From contig CACXMM010000006.1 in the NCBI GenBank assembly GCA_902768785.1, positions 32,939 through 96,938 of the forward strand: DNA of 64,000 nucleotides, given 5' to 3'. The notes beneath the pieces were generated by a model. It was given only the letters and a program-made list of their open reading frames with translations, was not told where the DNA came from and did no database searches. The translations under genes and the position numbers were made by a program. This DNA comes from an uncultured Prevotellaceae bacterium. Lineage in GTDB: Bacteria; Bacteroidota; Bacteroidia; Bacteroidales; Bacteroidaceae. Positions within the stretch are counted from its first letter, which is position 1. Every line of letters starts with the position of its first letter. Shown here in pieces: positions 29,851 through 37,711 of the stretch.

Positions 29851-29951
29851 TCAAGATAATTCGCAAAAAATTAAGGATTGCAAAAGTTCTTTAATTGGAA
29901 GAACGGAAAAACTCGGAGTGTATGGAAGTGTCCCAAAGGGTCTTTTAATGC

Positions 29952-30032
29952 AAGTAAAGGCTGATTGGATTCAAAGTAAAGGTTACTTTAAACTCAAGTA
30001 AAGGTTACTTTGAACTCAAGTAAAGGTTACTT
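29952..30032. repeat. 22-bp-period palindrome array, AAGTAA-AGG-TTACTT type
   Basis: Three perfect 15-bp units (AAGTAA AGG TTACTT) start at 29974, 29996 and 30018, and a fourth with only the left arm intact starts at 29952. Spacers are 7 bp (GGATTCA, TAAACTC, TGAACTC). The period is exactly 22. Confidence 0.85.
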
Positions 30033-30040
30033 GTGGTTGT

Positions 30041-30167
30041 TCCTGACGTTACTAACACCCTTTGCGACGTCATCTAAGGCTCATTCCGACGTCACTTTAC
30101 CCCCTATAGATGACGGCGGAACGAGTGTTAGATGCCGTCGGAACAACTCATAGATACCGTTCCTTCG
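30041..30167. repeat. Six-unit ~22-bp array that reverses orientation in the middle
   Basis: GACG-type units start at 30045, 30066 and 30088. Complementary GATG/GATA units start at 30109, 30131 and 30153. Together they form an imperfect dyad over 100 bp long (outer arms TTGTTCC and GGAACAA). The steps are 21, 22, 21, 22 and 22. Confidence 0.65.
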
Positions 30168-30208
30168 AAAATATATGGTTTTTTACTTTGGGAGGTTTTT
30201 TGGATCGC

Positions 30209-30591
30209 CTTCGGCGAGAAATCGAACAAAATCTATACAAAATCAAACAAATAATAGTACAGAGAATGTAAGATTTTGATAAGATTTTGTTCGATTTCTG
30301 CCCGTAAGGGCACCCCCCCAAAGAAAATATAGTCCTTTTACCTCACAAAAACAGTGTTTTCACCACCTAAAAACGGTGTTTTTGACCCCTAAAACCTATG
30401 TTTTTGGAGTCTAAAAACGCTGTTTTCATGAGACAAAAATGACGAATTTCCACAATGTGCTCATAATCAGCAACTTATCAAACCTCGCGAGAATTGCGTT
30501 TTTTCGACCGAAAGGACGGTTGGTTCCCCAAACGCCCGCTTTTCGCGTTAAACGAAGTTAAATTGTCAAGATCATTCAGGAATTTAACAAA
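30209..30591 (-). repeat. Dispersed ~380-bp repeat, copy 1 (second copy at 63646-64000)
   Basis: Read on the minus strand it starts 18 bases after the HTCS stop with TGTTAAATTCCTGAATGATC, continues through CCGTCCTTTCGGTCGAAAAA, a CTCGCGAG palindrome and a 22-bp palindrome array, and ends in a 28-bp inverted repeat (30217-30244 with 30272-30299, two mismatches). The same modules in the same order occur on the plus strand at 63646 onward. Confidence 0.85.
30325..30449. repeat. 22-bp-period palindrome array, AAAAAC-nnn-GTTTTT type
   Basis: Four good units start at 30347, 30369, 30391 and 30413 (centres AGT, GGT, TAT, GCT), with degenerate units at 30325 and 30435. Spacers are 7 bp (ACCACCT, GACCCCT, GGAGTCT). 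It is nested in the dispersed repeat copy 1. Confidence 0.85.
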
Positions 30592-30609
30592 TGGAGAGGT
30601 GGAATGATA

Positions 30610-33600
30610 TCACTTCTCCGTACCAGATACAGCAAACTCACTGGGATACATACCATATTCATCCTTGAAATACTTAGAGAACTTCTTAGGATTATTGAAG
30701 CCCACCTCGTATGCTATCTGCGACACCATCTTCGAAGGATCGGCCTCGAGAATCTGCTTAGCACGTTTCAGTCGCATGCTGCGAATAAAGATCATAGGCT
30801 TCTGTCCTGTGATGGCATACAGTTTACGGTTCAGTCCTGTACGGTGCATATTCAATTCAGCAGCAAGCTGATCGACGTTGAAATCGGGATTTCCCATGTT
30901 CGTGTTCACCACATCGAGTATCTTTTGCAGCAGCTGTTCATCAACGGTAGTGATGGTGATCTCCTCCGGTTTGACCTCCGTACTCTTCAAGAATCGCCGA
31001 TGAGATTCTTCCCTGCGTTTCAGCTGTTCACGAATACGGAGACGAAGGATGTCAAAGTTGAACGGTTTCGTGATATAATCGTTTGCTCCCATCTGGAGTC
31101 CACGCAGCTCATCCTCCGCCATGGCCTTAGCAGTGAGCAGGATCACAGGTATATGACTGATGTTGACATCCTCTTTAATATGCCGCACCAGTTCGAGCCC
31201 ATCCATGCCAGCCATCATCACGTCACTGATTACCAGGTCAATCTCGGTATTCTGCATAATTTCCAGTGCCTGATTACCATCGGTAGCCTGATAGATGGTG
31301 TATTCCGAAGAGAGCACACTACTCATGTACATCAGCATGTCGGGATTATCCTCTACTAACAGGACATGCACCTCCTGATCCTTTTCTTCATCAGGTTTTG
31401 TAGGAACAGCCTGTCCCTGACCAAACTCCATGCTTCCCACATTCTTCAGCTGTATGGTAAATATAGTACCCTTGGGCTGATTACTTGTTGCCGTAACAGT
31501 ACCCCCATGCATCTCCACATATTGCTTCACAATATTCAGGCCCAGTCCGGTACTCTCGTTTCCAAGATGATGATCCTTGGATATATAGTAACGATCGAAG
31601 ATATGAGCAAGATCTGTCTCACTGATGCCACGTCCTGTATCTTTCACCTGCAGGGTTACCAGCTGCTCATCTTTCGTCATTTCCACATCGATGGAACCGC
31701 CATCTTGAGTGAATTTGAACGCATTGGAAAGCAAGTTGTTGATGACCTTCTGCAGCTTATCCTTATCTACCATCATAAATAACTGGGGCACAGAGGAGTT
31801 GAAACGAAGAGACATCCTCCGTTTCTGAGCCATCAGCTGGAAATTATCACACACTTCCGAGATCAGTTTCACCACATCGGCCATATCCAGTGACAATACA
31901 TCCTGTGTACTGCCTAAACGCTGGAAGTCGAGGATCTGGTTCACCAAGGAGAAGAGATGACGGGCATTCCGATCCACCACCTCCAGCACCTTCCGAGTGG
32001 CTTCAGGCTGTTCCTTGTTCAACAGTTCCTCTACGGGAGTCATAATCAAGGTGAGCGGCGTACGTAGATCATGACTCACATTGGTGAAGAACTTCACCTT
32101 CATTTCGTTCATCTCCTTTTCGTGTGATGCTCTCATTTTCATCTCACGAACCATTCTACGGTATCTCTGTTTACGATACACAAAGCTAAACAGGCTATAA
32201 AGGGCTGCAGCAGTCAAGCCGAGATAAAGCATCCAGGCCCACCATGTCATCCAGAACGGCTTTTTGATATAGATGGAAAGGATATCATATTCCTCCCACT
32301 TATCCAGATCATCCACCTGCCAGCGCAAACGTAGCTGGTAGTGTCCGGGAGAAAGATTCGAGAGGCGGACAACATAATTGTCCATGGGGATCCACTGATC
32401 AGACAATCCTACCAGCTGATAATAGAAGAGTCCTGCCACCTGCTGATGGAATCCGCGGGGACGACACTCCAACATGATGTTATTCTCGTAGTAATCAAGC
32501 TCAAGACTTTTAGCATAGAGGATGTCACTTTGGAAAATGATATTACCTGAGGTATCCGCTGGCGACACATCCTGGTCATTGACTCGCAGAGAGGTGATGA
32601 CAGGATCTGGACGTGACTGACGAAGTACAAGCGGCAGCCGTTCTGTATCTACCAGGCGGTAGCCGTCGGCTGTTCCTGCTAACAGGTGGTTGTTGCTCAA
32701 GCATATCAGTGCCTTTGCATTGTAATAACGCTCGGATTTATCGTGCACTCCACTGTAACAGTATACTTGGAAAGTAGGCTCACCACCTTTCATCATGGGA
32801 ATGATGCGCACTATTCCTAAGTCTGTGGTACACCATACATCCCCATCGCATCCTTCAGCGATGGCATTGATAATAAACCGTTTCATGCGGTCAACACGAT
32901 AAACCTTCTTGTTGGGGATGTCGTAGATATGAACCTCAGAATGGTTCCTGTGACTCACCAGCCACAGCCAGCCCCGATGATCGACGGTGAGTGCCTTGGC
33001 TCCCACAGAGATACTCGGATTATCACCGAAAAGACTGAACGGGATATCTTCTAACTTCAGTGTCTGGCAATCCACTTCCATCAGATGATCTCCCGACATG
33101 CCATACACCTTATTATTATAATAGGCCAGCTGCATCAGCCAGACATTACCACTGATGATCATCGCAGTCTGCCCTGTCTGCGGGTTTACCTGCCACAGTC
33201 CTTTCCCTATCATAGAGACATACAGCATTCCTTGTGCATCCTCCACCATCGAGAACGGTGAACTTTCCGGGAAGAAGCTACGGCCATCGTTACAATGCAA
33301 ACCTCCACCATAAAGACCTGTCCATAAACGTTTCTTGGAATCCTGGAACACCATCGTAGCGGCGGTATGTGGATACAGGTTCTCAAAGATCTGATTGGAG
33401 CCGTCGGCACTCACACGATAGACGCCATTGTCTTCAGTACCTGCCCAGAAGCTGTTATTACCCGCATCAGACAGAGAGATTACGTCCTCAATCCTGAACT
33501 GGGTGGCTGGCACAGCAATACGGTGCACCTGATAAGGATTCTTCGTATGGTTATAGACAGCCATGCCCCGCTTGTGGAAGGTGCTGATGACCATATCCTT

Positions 33601-34518
33601 CCCCTTGTCGAAATAGATATGCTCGATATGACTGTTAGGGAATCCTCCTGTATTCGGCATCGCCTCCACTTGATGGTTCGCAAGACTACCGTCAGGATCA
33701 TAGACATAAGTACCATCATTGGAGGTGCCCACCAGTACTTGACCGTTGGGAACAGGTGTGATGTCAACCACCATCGGCTTTACAGCCAAGCGCGCCCACT
33801 GACGGCTGCGGATATCATAACGGAAGCACTGTAGGGAAGTGGCAAAGAACAAGTTACGTCTGCCGTCACGGCAAAAGAACAAACTAGTATAGGCAAAATC
33901 CATAGGAATAGGCGCCACTCTGTAAGCCTTTCCACTCTTAAAGGAGATGGAATAGATATGCTTGTCGGTAGCCACTAACGCCTCCTGCTCGTTCACTTCA
34001 ATCTCCTGGACATTCCCAGAAGAGGCAGGAAGCAGGTACAGACGCGTCTTGCCCTTCTTGAAATCGCACAGATACACCTTATTCTGGAAGCCAATCCATA
34101 CCCTTCCCTGTTCATCAGCCTTATGTGCAAAACGGTTGCCTACGTAGATATCCTTGGATCGCAGATGATTATCAACAGAGGAGATAAGCTGATTGGTACG
34201 GGGATTGTAAACCAAGACATCCAATGATTGGGTCTCCAACCAGAGACGTCCCAGATTGTCCTGGTCAATACGTTTGATGATGTCATTCAGCAAGGGGTGA
34301 CGGATATAACTGAATGGGAAATTGCCTTCGAGCTGCGAATAGGAAATAAGACCATTAGACGTACCAAGCCACACGATACCATCGGTATCGCGGAAGACGC
34401 AAAACACCTCGTAGCCCTTGGTGTCTATATAGTCAAAATACAATGCCTCCTCTGCCTGAACGGGTATTGTCATCACGCAAAAGAGGAGAACAATGAGCTT
34501 AGCAATGTATCTTTTCAT
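30610..34518 (-). CDS. Hybrid two-component system sensor/regulator (HTCS)
   Basis: A 1302-aa one-protein signalling system. A signal peptide (IAKLIVLLFCVMTIPVQA) precedes a periplasmic two-component-regulator propeller region (residues ~25-640; GIVWLGTSNGLISY, GRVWIGFQNKV) and a Y_Y_Y domain (~690-750). One membrane helix lies near 756-783. The kinase has NVSHDLRTPLTLI (His ~815) and an ATPase domain with NNLLSNAFKFT and DTGRGIS. A receiver follows (VEDNPDML, VISDVMMAGMDG, Asp ~1100), and the C-terminus is an AraC-type HTH (QLAAELNMHRTGLNRKL, SQIAYEVGFNNPKKFSKYF). HTCS proteins sense glycan breakdown products in the periplasm and activate utilisation genes. It could control the 1-16768 cluster, but it is 14 kb away, so this is inference. 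Confidence 0.93.
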   Translation of the reverse strand: MKRYIAKLIVLLFCVMTIPVQAEEALYFDYIDTKGYEVFCVFRDTDGIVWLGTSNGLISYSQLEGNFPFSYIRHPLLNDIIKRIDQDNLGRLWLETQSLDVLVYNPRTNQLISSVDNHLRSKDIYVGNRFAHKADEQGRVWIGFQNKVYLCDFKKGKTRLYLLPASSGNVQEIEVNEQEALVATDKHIYSISFKSGKAYRVAPIPMDFAYTSLFFCRDGRRNLFFATSLQCFRYDIRSRQWARLAVKPMVVDITPVPNGQVLVGTSNDGTYVYDPDGSLANHQVEAMPNTGGFPNSHIEHIYFDKGKDMVISTFHKRGMAVYNHTKNPYQVHRIAVPATQFRIEDVISLSDAGNNSFWAGTEDNGVYRVSADGSNQIFENLYPHTAATMVFQDSKKRLWTGLYGGGLHCNDGRSFFPESSPFSMVEDAQGMLYVSMIGKGLWQVNPQTGQTAMIISGNVWLMQLAYYNNKVYGMSGDHLMEVDCQTLKLEDIPFSLFGDNPSISVGAKALTVDHRGWLWLVSHRNHSEVHIYDIPNKKVYRVDRMKRFIINAIAEGCDGDVWCTTDLGIVRIIPMMKGGEPTFQVYCYSGVHDKSERYYNAKALICLSNNHLLAGTADGYRLVDTERLPLVLRQSRPDPVITSLRVNDQDVSPADTSGNIIFQSDILYAKSLELDYYENNIMLECRPRGFHQQVAGLFYYQLVGLSDQWIPMDNYVVRLSNLSPGHYQLRLRWQVDDLDKWEEYDILSIYIKKPFWMTWWAWMLYLGLTAAALYSLFSFVYRKQRYRRMVREMKMRASHEKEMNEMKVKFFTNVSHDLRTPLTLIMTPVEELLNKEQPEATRKVLEVVDRNARHLFSLVNQILDFQRLGSTQDVLSLDMADVVKLISEVCDNFQLMAQKRRMSLRFNSSVPQLFMMVDKDKLQKVINNLLSNAFKFTQDGGSIDVEMTKDEQLVTLQVKDTGRGISETDLAHIFDRYYISKDHHLGNESTGLGLNIVKQYVEMHGGTVTATSNQPKGTIFTIQLKNVGSMEFGQGQAVPTKPDEEKDQEVHVLLVEDNPDMLMYMSSVLSSEYTIYQATDGNQALEIMQNTEIDLVISDVMMAGMDGLELVRHIKEDVNISHIPVILLTAKAMAEDELRGLQMGANDYITKPFNFDILRLRIREQLKRREESHRRFLKSTEVKPEEITITTVDEQLLQKILDVVNTNMGNPDFNVDQLAAELNMHRTGLNRKLYAITGQKPMIFIRSMRLKRAKQILEADPSKMVSQIAYEVGFNNPKKFSKYFKDEYGMYPSEFAVSGTEK

Positions 34519-34554
34519 TCGTTAATAGCAGTTGCTTCCTACAAAGGGATGCGC

Positions 34555-34586
34555 CAAAGATATTCTTTTTTTTTGAATCTTACAAG
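34555..34586 (-). promoter_or_regulatory. HTCS promoter
   Basis: Minus-strand CTTG (34583-34586), 20-bp spacer, TATCTTTG (34555-34562). It is back to back with the promoter at 34602. Confidence 0.55.
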
Positions 34587-34601
34587 TTTTTTAACGAAAA
34601 T

Positions 34602-34633
34602 TTTGCAGGATTGCTAAGTTTTTTGTAGCTTTG
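34602..34633 (+). promoter_or_regulatory. Promoter of the DUF2851 gene
   Basis: TTTG (34602-34605), 20-bp spacer, TAGCTTTG (34626-34633). It is divergent from the HTCS promoter, and the leader is about 25 bases. Confidence 0.7.
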
Positions 34634-34660
34634 CACGGTTGTTAACGAACACCGAATATT

Positions 34661-35959
34661 ATGGAAATATTACTTCACTATTGTTGGAAACATAAAATGC
34701 TCCCTTTAGGGGAGCTGAAAACCACCGACGGTCATACGGTGGAAGTGATTGATCCGGGACTGCATAACCGACATGCAGGACCTGATTTCTTCAACGCGAA
34801 GATCAGGATCAATGGCACATTGTGGGTGGGAAACGTGGAGATCCATGAGAAATCGAGCGACTGGTATCTTCATGGTCATGACCGTGACAAAGCATACGAC
34901 AATGTCATCCTACATGTGGCGACAACCATCGATACCGATGTGAGAATGGCCAACGGTCTGTTTGTACCGCAAATGCAACTCGTTGTTCCCGATAAGGTGA
35001 AAGAGCACTATGAGGAGTTGCTATCCATCGACCAGTATCCTCCCTGCTATCAGATCATTCCCTCGCTCACACGACTGATGGTACATTCGTGGATGAGCGC
35101 CTTGCAAACGGAACGACTGGAACAGAAGACAGAGGCTATCCGACAACGGGTACAGCAATGCGAAGGGTCGTGGGAGGCAGGTTACTTCGTCACCTTGGCA
35201 CGGAACTTCGGCTTTGGCGTGAATGGAGATGCCTTCGAGCTATGGGCAAGAAACGTTCCGTTGAAAGAGGTTGCCCACCATCGTGATGACTTGTTTCAGA
35301 TTGAGGCCATCTTCATGGGACAGGCAGGACTGCTGGAGATCGGAATGATTCCTGAACGATACCAAAAGGATGCACTGCAAGAAGGATATTTCACCCGACT
35401 AAGACGGGAGTATCTTTATCTGCAGCATAAATTCTCCTTAAAACCAATGGATGGGACGATGTGGAAGTTCCTACGGCTCAGACCACAGAACTTCCCCCAT
35501 ATACGTATCGCACAACTGGCCACACTCTATTATGAGCGAAGGGCAGGACTGAGTCAGCTGATTGCCTGTGAGACAACAGAACAGCTCAAAACATGCCTCA
35601 CCACCTATGTCACCCCCTATTGGGAAACGCATTACACCTTTGGTAGCACAAGCTGCATGATGGAGAAACACCTGTCGGCAACCTCACTGAATCTCCTCAT
35701 GATCAATACTGCAATCCCTATGCTGTTCGCCTACGGACGGCATCATATGAAAGAGGAACTGTGCGACCGTGCCTTTGACCTGCTGGAACAACTGAAGGCG
35801 GAGAATAATTACATCACAAGAATGTGGCGGGGGTGCGGATTGGAAGTGGAGAACGCAGGAGACAGTCAGGCACTGATTCAACTCAAAAAGGAATACTGTG
35901 ACAAAAAGAACTGTTTGCGATGCCGTATAGGGTTTGAGTATTTGAGGAGAGAAAGATGA
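34661..35959 (+). CDS. DUF2851 family protein
   Basis: A 432-aa cytoplasmic-looking protein opening MEILLHYCWKHKMLPLGEL and containing VIDPGLHNRHAGPDFFNAKIR, WVGNVEIHEKSSDWYLHGHD and AYDNVILHVA, the conserved core of DUF2851, widespread in Bacteroidota. It ends in a Cys-containing motif KKNCLRCRIGFEYL. The acidic/His-rich core hints at a metal-dependent nuclease-like site, but the family has no function known to me. It is transcribed alone from a clear promoter. Confidence 0.85.
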   Translation: MEILLHYCWKHKMLPLGELKTTDGHTVEVIDPGLHNRHAGPDFFNAKIRINGTLWVGNVEIHEKSSDWYLHGHDRDKAYDNVILHVATTIDTDVRMANGLFVPQMQLVVPDKVKEHYEELLSIDQYPPCYQIIPSLTRLMVHSWMSALQTERLEQKTEAIRQRVQQCEGSWEAGYFVTLARNFGFGVNGDAFELWARNVPLKEVAHHRDDLFQIEAIFMGQAGLLEIGMIPERYQKDALQEGYFTRLRREYLYLQHKFSLKPMDGTMWKFLRLRPQNFPHIRIAQLATLYYERRAGLSQLIACETTEQLKTCLTTYVTPYWETHYTFGSTSCMMEKHLSATSLNLLMINTAIPMLFAYGRHHMKEELCDRAFDLLEQLKAENNYITRMWRGCGLEVENAGDSQALIQLKKEYCDKKNCLRCRIGFEYLRRER

Positions 35960-35979
35960 AAGATGAAAGATAAAAGATG

Positions 35980-36102
35980 AAAAAACAAACAAGTTTGTTT
36001 TGTTCTGCTCTCGATTTTACGTAACTTTAAATAAGTTACTGCATCTCGGCATAAAAAACAAACAAGTTTGTTTTGTTCTGCTCTCGATTTTACGTAACTT
36101 TG
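35980..36102 (+). promoter_or_regulatory. Duplicated promoter/operator upstream of the thioesterase gene
   Basis: A 49-base segment occurs at 35980-36028 and again at 36053-36101. Each copy carries the perfect dyad AAAACAAAC-AA-GTTTGTTTT (35982-36001 and 36055-36074) and a -7 region. The downstream copy has TAACTTTG (36095-36102) with TTTG at 36072-36075. The upstream copy has TAACTTTA, so it lacks the critical G. The dyad overlaps the -33 box, as an operator would. Confidence 0.75.
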
Positions 36103-36121
36103 CACACACATTATTATATAT

Positions 36122-36550
36122 ATGGATTATATCTTCGAAACAAAGATGATGGTTCGCGACTATGAATGCGACATCGAAGGCATTGTGAACAATGCGAATT
36201 ACTTACATTATACTGAGCATACACGACATCTTTTCCTGAAAGCATGCGGACTGAGCTTCGCTGAGATGCACCAGAAAGGGGTGGATGCTGTGGTGGCACG
36301 TATGAACCTGCAATTTAAAACACCTCTGCGGTGTGATGATGAGTTCTACTCACGACTCAACCTGAAGAAAGAAGGCATCAAATATATATTCTACCACCAG
36401 ATTCATCGAGCCAGCGATGACAAGCTGTGTTTTCGTGCATCTGTTGAACTGGTGTGCCTGGTGAATGGAAGATTAGGCACCAGTGAGGAGTATGACAAGG
36501 CGTTTGAGAGATATGTTGGAGAGAGGAAGGAGGAAGAAGGAAAGGGATGA
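36122..36550 (+). CDS. Acyl-CoA thioesterase, YbgC/4-hydroxybenzoyl-CoA hotdog family
   Basis: A 142-aa single hotdog domain with VRDYECDIEGIVNNANYLHYTEHTRH, the family site around the catalytic Asp, and RMNLQFKTPLRCDDEF and VELVCLVNGR later. It hydrolyses acyl-CoA thioesters in the cytoplasm; substrate is unknown. The C-terminal GERKEEEGKG is encoded by the beginning of a purine-rich short repeat (AGAGGAAGGAGGAAGAAGG) that continues beyond the stop, so the tail may be a late extension. It is followed by dprA after 31 bp. Confidence 0.8.
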   Translation: MDYIFETKMMVRDYECDIEGIVNNANYLHYTEHTRHLFLKACGLSFAEMHQKGVDAVVARMNLQFKTPLRCDDEFYSRLNLKKEGIKYIFYHQIHRASDDKLCFRASVELVCLVNGRLGTSEEYDKAFERYVGERKEEEGKG

Positions 36551-36581
36551 AAGATGAAGGATGAAAGAGGAGAGATGAGAG

Positions 36582-37706
36582 ATGAATGAGCAGGAGATTC
36601 TCTATGCCATGGCACTTACCCGCATCAACTACTTCAACCTTGCGGGATTAACCCAGCTGTATCAGGAACTGGGGAGTGCAACGGCTATCGTGGAGAACAG
36701 AAATCATATACGCGATGTGTTGCCTGATGCCTCACCCCGATTGATAGAAGGACTGAAAGGGATTGACAGTGTGATGAAACGAGCTGAGACGGAGCTTACC
36801 TACGATATCGCTCACCAGATACAGCCTATCGTCATGAACGATGCCCGCTATCCCCAACGGCTGAAGGAATGTGATGATGCACCACTGATGCTGTTCTACC
36901 AAGGAACGGCCGACCTGAACCAGCAACGGGTGATCAACATCGTGGGAACAAGGCATTGCACACCATACGGACAGGATCTGATCCATCACTTCCTGAGAGA
37001 ACTGAAACAACGATGTCCTGCAGTACTTATTGTCAGTGGTATGGCCTACGGTGTAGATATCCATGCCCACCGACAGGCTTTGCAGAATGACTATGAGACG
37101 GTGGCGGTGTTGGCACATGGTCTTGACTACCTCTACCCTCCCCGTCATAAGCCCACTGCTGACATGATGCTTACACAAGGAGGCTTGCTTACGGAGTTCT
37201 TTACCCAAACCAATGCCGATAAGATCAACTTCGTGCGAAGGAACCGGATCGTGGCAGGGATGAGTGATGCCTGTATCTTAGTGGAAAGTGCCGCCCGTGG
37301 GGGAGGACTGATTACTTGCCGACTGTCACGGGAATACAACCGTGACGTGTTTGCCTTCCCTGGTCGCGTGAACGATCAGTATTCAGAGGGATGTAACAAC
37401 CTGATACGTGACAACGGGGCAGCCTTGATTAACAACGCATACGACTTTGTGAACGCCATGGGATGGAACGACGATGCTACACTGATGATGGCGCAGCAAC
37501 AAGGAATAGAAAGGGAGATATTCCCCTCACTATCACCCGATGAAACCGTCGTTTTCAATACGCTACACAAGCAAAACGACCTGCAAATCAACCGTCTTGC
37601 CATCCTGACGAATATCCCCATTGCCAAGCTTACCTCACTGCTCTTTGAGATGGAGATGAAAGGGGTGGTGAAGACTTTCGCTGGTGGTGTGTACCATTTA
37701 TTATAA
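36582..37706 (+). CDS. dprA: DNA-processing protein DprA/Smf
   Basis: A 374-aa protein that loads RecA onto incoming single-stranded DNA during transformation and may act in recombination. The Rossmann-like DprA domain is clear: INIVGTRHCTPYGQ, IVSGMAYGVDIHAHRQAL, VAVLAHGLDYLYP, FVRRNRIVAGMSDACILVE and RGGGLITCRLSREYNRDVFAFPG (split among conserved motifs II-V). The C-terminal ~60 residues form the winged-helix DprA_WH domain (LAILTNIPIAKLTSLLFEME). The family occurs in non-competent species too. The dus gene follows after 5 bp. Confidence 0.93.
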   Translation: MNEQEILYAMALTRINYFNLAGLTQLYQELGSATAIVENRNHIRDVLPDASPRLIEGLKGIDSVMKRAETELTYDIAHQIQPIVMNDARYPQRLKECDDAPLMLFYQGTADLNQQRVINIVGTRHCTPYGQDLIHHFLRELKQRCPAVLIVSGMAYGVDIHAHRQALQNDYETVAVLAHGLDYLYPPRHKPTADMMLTQGGLLTEFFTQTNADKINFVRRNRIVAGMSDACILVESAARGGGLITCRLSREYNRDVFAFPGRVNDQYSEGCNNLIRDNGAALINNAYDFVNAMGWNDDATLMMAQQQGIEREIFPSLSPDETVVFNTLHKQNDLQINRLAILTNIPIAKLTSLLFEMEMKGVVKTFAGGVYHLL

Positions 37707-37711
37707 GAAGA

